Origin: Panicum virgatum
Lineage: Eukaryota > Streptophyta > Magnoliopsida > Poales > Poaceae
DNA length: 64,000 nt
NCBI RefSeq assembly: GCF_016808335.1
Contig: NC_053141.1
Span: 3,051,326-3,115,325 of the forward strand
Direction of reading: 5' to 3'
Made by a program: the position numbers and the translations under genes. The notes under the pieces were generated by a model. The model ran no database searches and was not told the DNA's origin. It worked only from the letters and a program-made list of their open reading frames with translations. Below are positions 42,951-52,300 of the stretch, piece after piece; positions within the stretch are counted from its first letter, which is position 1; each line of letters starts with the position of its first letter.

Positions 42951-44360
42951 ATATCTTCCTCTGTAGGTATACTATCGTCGTTCGGTTCCATGGCCAACAG
43001 GAAAACCCCTTTTGTGGCGCACTTGTGATCCTTGGAAAAATTTTCTGGGAAAAATAGCACTGCCTGCTGGCCATCTTCTCTGCAATTTCTTCTGGAGACA
43101 GATGGCGAAAGCGGGGCTTCGCCGTCTCCGTCTTGGACGCCTTGCCGGCCAAGGCCGGAGCTGCAAAAAAACCCGGCGCTGCGAACTGCCTGGGTCAGAA
43201 GGCCGGCTTCGATGGCTGAGGCATGCTCGCTGTCTGTCGCTCGTAAGCCCGAGCGAGGCTCATGGCGGACTGGAGACTTGTGGGCCACTGCATCTCCACA
43301 TCCGAACTCAGTGACTGCCCCAGTCCTGCAGTGAAGAGGTCAATCTGGTGCTGTGGAGTGAGACCATCGTAGCGACACAGGAGCGCCAAAATTGTCTCTG
43401 GTAGTCCTCCACGGATGAAGTCCGCTGCAACACTTTCAATTCACCCAGTGAATTTGAGCGGATTGGTGGCCCAAAGCTCAGGTTCAGGTACTCAACAAAC
43501 TGTGCCCAGGAAACAAGGCCATGCTCCCGCTCTAGCTGGAAATACCACTGCTGCTGTCCCGTCCAGATGGAGTGTCGCGGTCCAGACTTTCTCCTCATCC
43601 ATGATGCTGGCGCCCCTGAAGTAGAGGTCACATTTGTTGAGCCACGTCAGGGGGTCGGTCTCACCGTCGTAGTGGGGAAGGAAAGCTTGGGTCGCCGTGG
43701 GCGGCGCCAGCCATCGTCGCCCCGCTGGTAGAAGCCTCCTGCACCATAGCCGTCGCCGCCATCGCGAAATTCGCGGCGATCCCGCTGGTCGCGGCAGAAG
43801 CCGCCACCAAACCAATCACCTCCGCTGCCGCCATCATCTCCGCCACCGCCACCACCGCCGCCGCCATATGCATGGTGGTCTCGCTAGTCGCGGGGGTACC
43901 CGCCAAATCCACCGCCGCCGAAGCCGCCACGGAAATCACCGCCGGCAAACCCACCGCCGTAGTGCCCGCCATATCCACCGCCACCAGGGCCACCACCATA
44001 ACCACCGAAGCGGCCACGGAAATCACCGCCGGCAAACCCGCCGCCGTAGTGCCCGCCATATCCACCGCCACCAGGGCCACCACCATAACCGCCGCCGCCA
44101 AAACCACTGCCCCCGCCGCACTCGGTCCGCGGTGGTTCCTCCTCGAAGCAGTCGTCGAGATCTGCGTCGACCTGGAACTTCTCCGTGCGGGCAATGCGCC
44201 GGTCATGGGTGTCCAGCCGGTTGTTGATGGTGGAGATTTGGCCGAGCACGCGATCTAATTTGGCGCCAAGGTCTTGCATGTTGGCGCCCAACTCACGAAG
44301 CATGGGCTCATGATCCTGGGGGCCGGTCCTGGTCGCCGATGACGATGACGATGCACCTGC
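42951..44360 (-). pseudogene. Gypsy Gag with glycine-rich repeat, frameshifted
   Basis: Minus strand. The N-terminal part has a coiled-coil-like LRELGANMQDLGAKLDRVLG (about 44300) and then a glycine-rich tract (about 44110-43880) built of GGGYGG/GGGFAGGDFRG units; 87 bp of it is tandemly duplicated (ggaaatcaccgccggc at 43931 and 44018). The retrotransposon Gag domain follows in other frames: GETDPLTWLNKCDLYFRGA (about 43660), QLEREHGLVSWAQFVEYLN and QHQIDLFTAGLGQSLSSDVE (about 43350). Frame changes near 43540 and 43390 break it. A KDHKC zinc-finger-like remnant lies near 43030. Confidence 0.8.
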
Positions 44361-44380
44361 CGCTGTCCCTAATACCAAAT

Positions 44381-44754
44381 TGATACAGCCTCGCCTTGGA
44401 CGACGGGGAGTACGCAGGGGAAAAACTAGTGCTTGCTGATCGGAAGGCAAAGAGCGTAAGGAATAGCGAGGAATAGGTGCAGACGAGGACAGATCGCTGG
44501 TGGCAGAGGAACCTCTCCTCGCCATGGTCGAACAGACCTCGCCCACCTCGGGAGAGTCTATACCTTTGATAACTTTCTAGAGTCTGATTACACGGGCCTT
44601 TATAGATTAGGCTATTTTCAAAAGCTAACACACTCTCTCAAAAGGAAATAAAGAAACTAATCTATTTCCCTCCTAATTCTCTGCTGCCGGCCCTCTCTTC
44701 TTGCCAGGAGGCTTACGACGGCGTTAAACCTTACCGACAAAAGCGTCGGTAACA
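44381..44754 (-). repeat. 5' LTR of the 39.4-kb gypsy element
   Basis: 374 bp, pairs with 39361-39734. It ends 53 bp upstream of the start codon at 44808 and is oriented away from that gene. Confidence 0.93.
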
Positions 44755-44807
44755 CCACCACTCCCCGAGCTCAAACCAAGCCAAAGCACACGAACTTGAC
44801 ACCAGAA

Positions 44808-45173
44808 ATGGAGCTCCTAGCTGCGCTCATGAAGATGGTGAGCTTGATCTCCGAGGCCCTCCGCAACGTCGAGAAGCTCCCGGCGGCGCTGATCTCAGGC
44901 GGCGGCGTCCAAGCCGCTGCGGATCTTGCACTCGCCGTCTTCAAGGCTCCCACAGGTATTTTTCTTCACAATGGCAAGGGGCTCTTCTACTTGTACTACG
45001 GCGTTCTCATCGGCGTGGGGACCTTTGGGTTCGTGGAGGCATCCGTGGACTTCTGGGTGTCCGGCGACCTGAACAATTGGCATCGGCGCGTCGTTGGGAA
45101 GACCATCATGTGGATATCCATCTTACCTCTCGTCCTTTTTGCTGGGCTCGGAGGCTTCATGATCATGAAATAG
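44808..45173 (+). CDS. Small three-helix membrane protein, family not recognised (copy 2)
   Basis: A single exon of 121 codons starting MELLAALMKMVSLISEALRN, roughly 45% identical by eye to the protein at 36621-36980. Shared features in the same order: EALRNVEKLPAALI, hydrophobic segment 1, LHNGKGLFYLYYGVL, hydrophobic segment 2 with GFVEA, FWVSGD, RRVVGK, hydrophobic segment 3 and GLGGF. A two-residue insertion (NW) lies after FWVSGDLN. The frame is fully open, with no disabling mutation, although a 5.4-kb retrotransposon separates it from its TATA box; only 48 bp of native leader (44760-44807) adjoin the start codon. The two genes are same-strand duplicates 8 kb apart. An AATAAT-type signal near 45410 may end the transcript. 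Function unknown. Confidence 0.8.
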   Translation: MELLAALMKMVSLISEALRNVEKLPAALISGGGVQAAADLALAVFKAPTGIFLHNGKGLFYLYYGVLIGVGTFGFVEASVDFWVSGDLNNWHRRVVGKTIMWISILPLVLFAGLGGFMIMK

Positions 45174-45708
45174 TGACTAACTGCAAGCTTGCAGCAGCCC
45201 CTGTGGTATCTTGATTTTCCACAATTTTGTCAGTGTGCAATGTAGTTCATCTATGCAGCATGATGGTTTAGGTGTTTGCACTGTGAGGTTTGGGTCGCTA
45301 TGCTGCAATTCTTCAAGAGGGTGAGGTTTTTTTTTCCCTTTTTGGATGGAGGTTCAAGGTGTGGATCTGATGTAGGTTATCTTGTGTCTGCATCTCTGTA
45401 ATCAGAAATAATGCATTCGTCTCTTCTGTGAGCATAAAAATGCAGCAGTTTTTCGTTCTAAAAAAAAATGCAGCAGTTGCATCTTCGTTCTGTTCTTGTA
45501 CCTCATGTTACCATAACAGAAACAACAACGTAATCAAGAGCAACTCAGCTAATTTCTTTTACAGACAAAAGGAAACCATATCTCGTGCAAACCGAGGCAG
45601 GATACAAAAGCTGAATGTTTCTGAATTGGGCGCCACCTGAATACTGACCATAGAATACTGTCTGAAACGAGAATAGAAAGCATAGGCGAGTACTCTGCTT
45701 CAATCTAA
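45174..45708. other. 3' flank of membrane-protein gene copy 2
   Basis: Probably 3' UTR up to about 45430, where 'agaaataatgcattc' gives a plausible poly-A signal, then non-coding DNA with two nearby copies of 'aaaatgcagcagtt' (about 45438 and 45468). No gene seen. Confidence 0.5.
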
Positions 45709-46041
45709 GGGTCTGTTTAGATCCAAAAATTTTACCCAAAAAATATCACATCGAATATTTGGACACATGTATGGGGTACTAAATGAAGTCTATTTACAAA
45801 ATTTTCTGCACGGATGGGCTGTAAATCGCGAGATGAATCTAATGAGACTACTTAATCCATGATTTGCAACAGTGAAGCTACAGTAACAATCCTCTAATTA
45901 TAGATTAATTACCATCATTACATTCGTCTCGTGATTTACAACCCATCTGTGCAAAAGATTTAGTAAATAGACTTCATTTAGTACTTCAAATTAGTAAGAT
46001 TCCATGCCAAAAAATTTTTGGCCAAACATCTAAACACGGCC
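45709..46041. mobile_element. Tourist-like (PIF/Harbinger) MITE, cleaner copy
   Basis: Left end GGGTCTGTTTAGATCC; right end reversed GGCCGTGTTTAGATG. TAA flanks both sides (45706-45708 and 46042-46044). The inner inverted halves 'ggatgggctgtaaatcgcg' / 'cgtgatttacaacccatct' match the element at 34569. Confidence 0.85.
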
Positions 46042-46544
46042 TAAGAGTACTGCCCAGAACAGCAGCGCTATAGAAGGATAGGAAAAGAACAATTACATTT
46101 GGCATAGTCATGGAACGACACTATCTACATTTTACTAACGAATATATTCGTGTAAGAGTAATCTTGAAATTAAATTAAGTGCACCTTTGTTGCCGCAGTA
46201 TGTTGTTATTTATATTGGGTGCATTCTACATTTACTTGCTATACAAAGGCTAATAGCAACAGGGATACTTACGTTTTTTTAAAGACCCACACTTACATTT
46301 CTTCCTCTATGGCCCTATCACACACATTACTTGAACACGCTCATAAAATTTACATTAAAGGTCACCGACTGACAACTTGGTAGCATGCAGTCCTTCAAAC
46401 GAAGAACATGCTGAATTTTTTGAGGTTGGTAGCGGGCTAGCGGCGATGGATGGGCTTCAGCTCGCACAGCCCAGCGGAGTTGGGCTTCCAGACGAGTAGG
46501 AAGGCCCAATAGTTTAGGACAACTGGGCCAGACCTATATACCAA
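46042..46544. other. Non-coding spacer
   Basis: AT-rich, then a short G-rich patch (46430-46500). No gene or clear repeat. It ends where sequence homologous to the leader of the next retrotransposon begins. Confidence 0.4.
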
Positions 46545-46621
46545 CCTGAAATAGACCTTAGGAAGCGACTATTGCTATCTAGACTTTCGTCCTACAATCG
46601 ATATAGCTCTGATACCACTTC
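46545..46621 (-). repeat. Retrotransposon leader and primer-binding site outside the left LTR
   Basis: From 'aaatagacctta' on, this segment matches 52225-52300, the leader just inside the right LTR, including the primer site (minus strand TGGTATCAGAGC at 46606-46617). Its place outside the left LTR means that this LTR once also served as the 5' LTR of another copy. Confidence 0.8.
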
Positions 46622-49502
46622 TGTTACACTCGGTTTTAAAGACAAAACCGAATGTATAACTATATGTAGGCCAGGATCAAATTTTATACATATAGAGACA
46701 TCATAAGTAAATAAATCAGTAATTGTATCACGAAAAGAGAATTACAACAGCTATAAAACTATCAGAGTTATACAACTTATCCTGAAAATGAAGACTCCAA
46801 ACTTCATAGGCAATCGACTGGGGGCTGCGTACGCCTAGAACTCAGCATCATCTTCAAAAGACTTCACATCAACTTTCTCTTATGAGCAGCAATAAGCAAG
46901 TGTGAGTACACTTATGGTTGGTACTCAGTAAGCCCACAAGAAATAACTAGAATATGATTTAAATTCATCTTTAAGTTTATTAATCATGTGAGAGTCCAAG
47001 CCGCTCTTGACCGTGAGCACGGCTGATATATCAGTTTTACACTCTGTAGAAGCAATAAGCAAGTGTGAGTACACTTATGGTTGGTACTCAGCAAGCCCAC
47101 AAGAAATAACTAGAATATGATTTAAATCCATCTTTAAGTTTATTAATCATGTGAGGGTCCAAGCCGCTCTTAACCGTGAGCACGGCTAATATATCAGTTT
47201 TACACTCTGTAGAGGTTGTACAATTTCACCACAATTCGCGTAAAAATTCTGAAGAACTTCGAACCCAACCACGCATGTGCTGATCAGGCACAATACCACA
47301 CTTCCGATGTGTGATTGCATAGGGACGCTACGAGGCTTTTCCAAGGAATCCCTATATGTATGCGATGGTCCCTGATTTTCTGCGGTACCTCAGAAGACGA
47401 AGCTTCCTTCCCCCGCTCCATCAATACACAAACCCATAATCCACCAAGCCAAGCCCCAGGCACAACATATAGTTCATCTAATTACTTAGCCAAGACCAGA
47501 GCCATATGATATTGTGGTTGTATGGTTTTCTTGGGTGGTTCTCCATGTTCCAATTAATTCATAATACTCTTGTAAATAAGCATAGATAGAAGTATGGTTA
47601 GGGTCACATGTCTTTCTCCAATGAAAAGCTACTCTTACTGCTCTTTAGCTCTTCACTTGGACAACTTGATCTTTAACTTCGAACAGCACTTCTTCTACTC
47701 GAAGAAATCAATGAGCAACACAAAGCAAACAACAAGTACAACTAAGAATAATACACCAAACAAAACAAAAGCTTTAAAAGAGCGTACTAAAAGATAGGGC
47801 TCGATTCTACGGTTACGAGAGTGCAAGAAACGCAGAAAACGAAAATAGGGTTGAAAAGAAACAGCTATCGGAAGATTTGTATTATTATTGAACAAAAGAA
47901 CTATTAGCTTTATTTATTTTAATTAGAAACCACATGTAAAAGATATTTTAAAAAGAAATATCTTTGGTTGTAAGTAACTCATATTATGTTTTTATTTGCA
48001 AAGTCGAAGTTGAACTTAATCAAGTTTTATTTATAAAGTTACAGTATAAATTAAACCAGTTAACTATTTAACTAGCAAATAAAAGACATGTGAGAACAAC
48101 TAGCGTTGAATTTTATATACCATGGTTGAACTAAACAAATTATTTAGAAACATATTTAAATTGAGGTTTAATAAAATTAGTATTATTTTTGAAAACCGGT
48201 GTAGAGCTCTACTTTACCTTTAATTAGAAAAGCTAGTTTCACTAGTTATTAATCAGATTAATTCCAAGTTTACTTTAAGAACATGAACTACAATACAACA
48301 TCATTGCAACACGATAGCTTACGCTAAAACGAGTCTAGCGCAACAAGAACGGGTCGAAACGGAGCTAAAACGCGTAAACTACAGAAGAAACAAGGTTGAA
48401 GGGACCTATACGTAATTAACTATAGACTTTAGGGGGCTAGATGCAGATTTTTGCAAGACACAGCAAATAGTGCTCGCAAATTTAGCAAAGGCTAGGGTTA
48501 GATCTGAAAAGATCAAGGCTAGGGACGCTTGGTTCTATTTTACAAAAGAACAGGGGCTAAAACGAAAGAAAAAGGACTGTTTTGTAAATACATTTGAACT
48601 GCAGCGGACTGCGGCTTGATTTCCACAAAACTGAGAGGCTTAGAGGCCGGGCAAGGCGGCACGACGGTGAGAGGCGGCTCGGCCACCGGAATTTGCTCCA
48701 GCAAGCGTCTCCACGCAGAACAGAGAGGGAAAATGGGGCGGCGAGGTTGCTCACCACGACACGAAGCTCCGGGGAGGCGCAGATTTTGGGGAGCGGCGGC
48801 AAAGCAGCGGAACGGTGGTGGAGCAGAGAGATCAAGCGGCGGCGGCTTTGGAGAGCTAGGGTTAGCAATTGCGGCTCGATGTGGGTCAGAGGGGGGGGTA
48901 CGTGCGCATTTTATAGGCCGGACGAGCGCGCCTTGGCGTGTGGGCCAAGGGAAGGTAGCGCGAGGCGTCGTGCCACGGCGGAACTCGGCTTCGGCTCGAG
49001 TCCTGCCCGGACACGGGAGGAAGAAGGTGCTGACGGGCGGGGCTCGCACGTCAGTGAAAGAGAGGGATGAAGGGGAGAGATGGAGTAGTGGACTGGGCCG
49101 GGCGAGGGGAGTAACGGGCCGTTGGGCTGAGCTTGCAGGGAGAGAAGGAGGAAAAGAAAAGAGAAAAGGAGAGAGGGATTGGACTAGGCCCAAAGGAAAA
49201 GGTAAAAGGTTTTGGCATTTTGAAAATGACTCCAAACCAATACAATTTAAGTTCAAATTCAGAGAATTCAAATTAAAATTGAACAACAAGCAATAAAACA
49301 ATGCAAAAGCAATATGAGTGCAACACAAACAGAACAACCTCATTTAATTTAGAAAACAACCAAAGTACATTTTCTTCTATACTAAATTCCCTATGAAGAA
49401 AAATAAATGTTGGAAAATTTTAAAATTATAAGAAAATGAAAATTATTGCTTTATTTTTAGTTTTAATCACATCCTGAAATCTAAAAATTTCAGGGTGTGA
49501 CA
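46622..49502 (-). repeat. Left LTR (3') of the non-autonomous element
   Basis: About 2.88 kb. It has a local tandem duplication ('gcaataagcaagtgtgagta' at about 46890 and 47048) that is single in the other LTR, and lacks about 230 bp that the other LTR has at 54155-54390. The GC-rich part (48600-49060) shows long open frames in both directions, which I treat as LTR composition rather than genes. Confidence 0.92.
46886..47210. repeat. LTR-internal tandem duplication of about 160 bp
   Basis: Two consecutive copies from 'gcaataagcaagtg' to 'cagttttacactctgtag', nearly identical. The partner LTR has one copy near 52567-52728. Confidence 0.85.
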
Positions 49503-49907
49503 GAACTACCCCCCTTAGAAGAAATCTCGTCCTGAGATTCACATTGCTAGCAAGAGACAAAGGTTTAGGTGGGTAGCATCCAACACATATTAACTTTCTT
49601 CCGGGTCGTTCATCCTTACAATATATCCTTAAACATGCTTCTTGATTCTTGGTAACTCACACAAAGTACTTCACAGACACTTAGTCTAATTCCACCTCTA
49701 ACTATCAATTCTTTCCTCAGCTTCATTGGCCCATCTGTTGAAAAAACTCCTTTGTGGCTTGATAAAGTGATTTGAATATAACTGGATTGCTTTTCTTTGG
49801 CTTGAGTGTCTGGTATCACCTTTCCTTATACACATTACTTAACCTTCAAGTAAAGTTACGAAGACAAACCAACCATAAAAAAAACATTCAGATCTTCCCA
49901 AACATCC

Positions 49908-51080
49908 TCAAGCATGTGATGCACTGTGGAAACATGCTTTTCTCACTTTAGTATCTTGGCTACTTGATGTGACATGAGAATTGGACATTACGGATGGATG
50001 GCATTCTTGTCCGGCTGAGGTATCTTGATCATCCTGCTTGGCAAGGAGGTTAACTGATGATGTCTGAGCAAGTGTGGCCCGGGGGTTGATCATCATCCTC
50101 TTTCTCACACTAACTGGCAAGGTGTCCATCTTCTTACGCTTTGTTGGACATCTATTGGCATAGTGGCCTCTTTCACCACATCTAAAGCACACTATTCTTT
50201 TAATACGTTTGTCTCGACCTTCTTTCTGCTCCACCTCAACTCTTGGTGGAACGGCTTGTGCATCAGGATTCTTCTTGATAGAGTTGTCATGTGGAGGTTG
50301 AACAACTTTAGGCTGTGGTTGGTTGGAACTAAGTTGAACACCTCTATTTGCCAATAGTTGTGGTAACTCAATATTCTCTTGGCTTGCTTCACTAATTCTT
50401 TTCTTAGGTTGCTTGCTTCTTTTAGGCTGAAATTCTTTGAAAGAGATACTCAAATCCTCGAGGTTTAAAGTTTGAGTTCTATCTTCATCTCGGGCAACTC
50501 CTCCAAGGACTGGATCTTGGGTAGATAACTTCCTATTGATATCTGACTGGTAACATTGTCTTGCTTCTGTTGTCATTAAGCTATCTTCTTGGAGACACAG
50601 ATGACCATAATGCCCACAGCACTGACATGTTCCTGGGCTCTTAATATCTTTATATTGTCTCTCCATTTCTAGCTCTGGTGTTTCACATCTTCTCTTATTG
50701 CTTTGATGATTCCATGCTTTGGCGACTTGCCTCTTCACTGGTCCGGTAGGAATCTCTGCTTTGGTCAACACTATGTGATGAGGTGATATTGTATTGGACT
50801 GCATCCTTCCTTGCAAGACTTGAGCTTTCATAGCTAATAGCTTCTCTTTATCAAATGGTGGCAGATCGGTTGGGATTTGATGGTTATTACTACTAACAGG
50901 GTTGTCGTTCCTAGGGAATGGGGCTTGCTCTGCAATATGCTATTGAGTTTTGACCATGACTGGAACCATTGCTTGTATTTCCTGAGTTTGTGCAGGAATG
51001 TTGAGGTCTCCTTTATTGACTCTATCTTCTTGATTCGTGTTGGGACTCACCATCTGGTTGGGTGGTAGGAATAAGGTTAG
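49908..51080 (-). pseudogene. Gag-like zinc-knuckle protein of the non-autonomous element
   Basis: Minus strand. An open frame of 307 codons starts MKAQVLQGRMQSN (50831) and ends at 49908. In the same frame, coding continues upstream (PPFDKEKLLA, APFPRNDNPVSS, MVSPNTNQEDRVNKGD) across a TAG near 50941, so the original protein was longer. Two cysteine clusters are visible: CQCCGHYGHLC (about 50625) and a CCHC knuckle CFRCGERGHYANRC (about 50185-50145), then a basic PTKRKK. No Gag capsid domain is clear, nor any protease or polymerase. CCHC knuckles bind nucleic acid, so the protein may package element RNA while enzymes come from a partner element (inference). Confidence 0.7.
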
Positions 51081-52284
51081 TAGAGAGAAGAAGGGTCGAG
51101 TAACAAGGTAAAGTCCACGATATCATCTTCACCAATCCTTGGTGGTTGTGACTTAAATAAAAACAGGGTGTAGAGGAGAATGACATGGGGGTAGCAAAAG
51201 GAAAAGAGCATTCTTGGCTTTAGCTTCTTTCATTCATCGACCATTGCAGATGCTTGTAGGTTTTTATTGTCAGTGTTGCCTTGAACTTCCTTCTTGATGT
51301 CCTCTAAAGGATTAGGTAGAAAGACGGAGGATAACAAGGAGGTGGGGGGTCCAAAAGAAGAACCCATCTAAGCAACTGATGTTATTGTAGGTAGAAGATC
51401 CACAATACACCAACAAATCATTACAAAGAAGCGAATAAGACAAGATCATAAAGTCAAGCATCATCATGCAAACACCAAATTCCACCAGTCAACATAGTCA
51501 AAGACGATGCTAAATGTTGTTAAAAGAGTTAGAAGGGCTACTCCTAAACACGGTTATATCTTCTAGCTTCGTCAATGATGACACGTGCCTCCTTCTATTT
51601 GTTCAGCGTTGACTCCACCTTCGTGATTGTAGTCGAAGTGAGTGTCATAATCTCGCTCAGGCTGGAGTCTTGGTAGGTGATACAGTTTCCAAATGCTCCA
51701 ACTTGACTCCTCATGACGAACTAGCGGTTCCATTCTTCAGATGACTTGGACAGGCATTAGGATACGTGGGCACGGATCATCTAAATATTTTTGAATTAGA
51801 AGAGATACCTTGGAATCGAAGTCAAGGGATGAATCCAAAGCGATATTTATTTGGAAAGAAAGGAGAGGCACAATGGGAAAAGCTGGATACATTGAAAATA
51901 AAACAAAGAGAAGATACATCCACAAGGATAAGTTTTTAAGAAAATCAAGGAGTGACCTAGGAGAGAGAAGAATAAGTAGACAAAGGTTGAGGGTGTTGAG
52001 AAACAACAAAGGGTAATTGACCAAGGGTCGAGTATCATAAAGAAAAAAACATTTATCAAGGAGAAAGTAGGTCAATATACAAGGATCAAGGATTTTATGT
52101 TTGCAAATAAGAGAATGCAAATGAAAAGAAAGTCAGGTGAGAAAGCAGATTGAGAAAGGAAAGAGGTTAAGAAGTGACAATATTCACCAAAATGATCAAG
52201 GATAAAGTAGAAATTATTTTTATAACAAAATAGACCTTAGAAAGCGACCATTGCTATTTAGACTTTTGTCCTACAGTCGATACA
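51081..52284. other. Non-coding leader of the non-autonomous element
   Basis: No convincing coding sequence. Purine-rich patches on the plus strand and an AT-rich end lead to the primer-binding site at 52285-52296. Confidence 0.5.
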
Positions 52285-52296
52285 GCTCTGATACCA
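52285..52296 (-). other. Primer-binding site (initiator tRNA-Met)
   Basis: The minus strand reads TGGTATCAGAGC four bases inside the right LTR. Confidence 0.85.
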
Positions 52297-52300
52297 CTTC

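Larger units (their letters stand above)
39361..44754 (-). mobile_element. Complete small Ty3/gypsy retrotransposon, mutated
   Basis: LTRs of 374 bp at 39361-39734 and 44381-44754. The perfect target duplication CCACC is at 39356-39360 and 44755-44759. On the minus strand the LTR reads TGTTACCG...GTATCA. A degenerate initiator-Met-type primer site (TTGGTATTAGGGAC) lies inside the right LTR, and a purine-rich GGCGAGGGGTAA precedes the left. I count about 21 differences between the LTRs by eye, near 5-6%. Frameshifts and stops break gag and pol. It sits inside the 5' leader of the gene at 44808. Confidence 0.95.

Noticed and set aside
48540..49343. Open frame of 267 codons inside the left LTR (and its counterpart at 54061-54991)
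   Set aside because: It lies in a non-coding LTR, is Pro/Ser/Arg-rich, and the frame is not the same in the two LTR copies because of indels.
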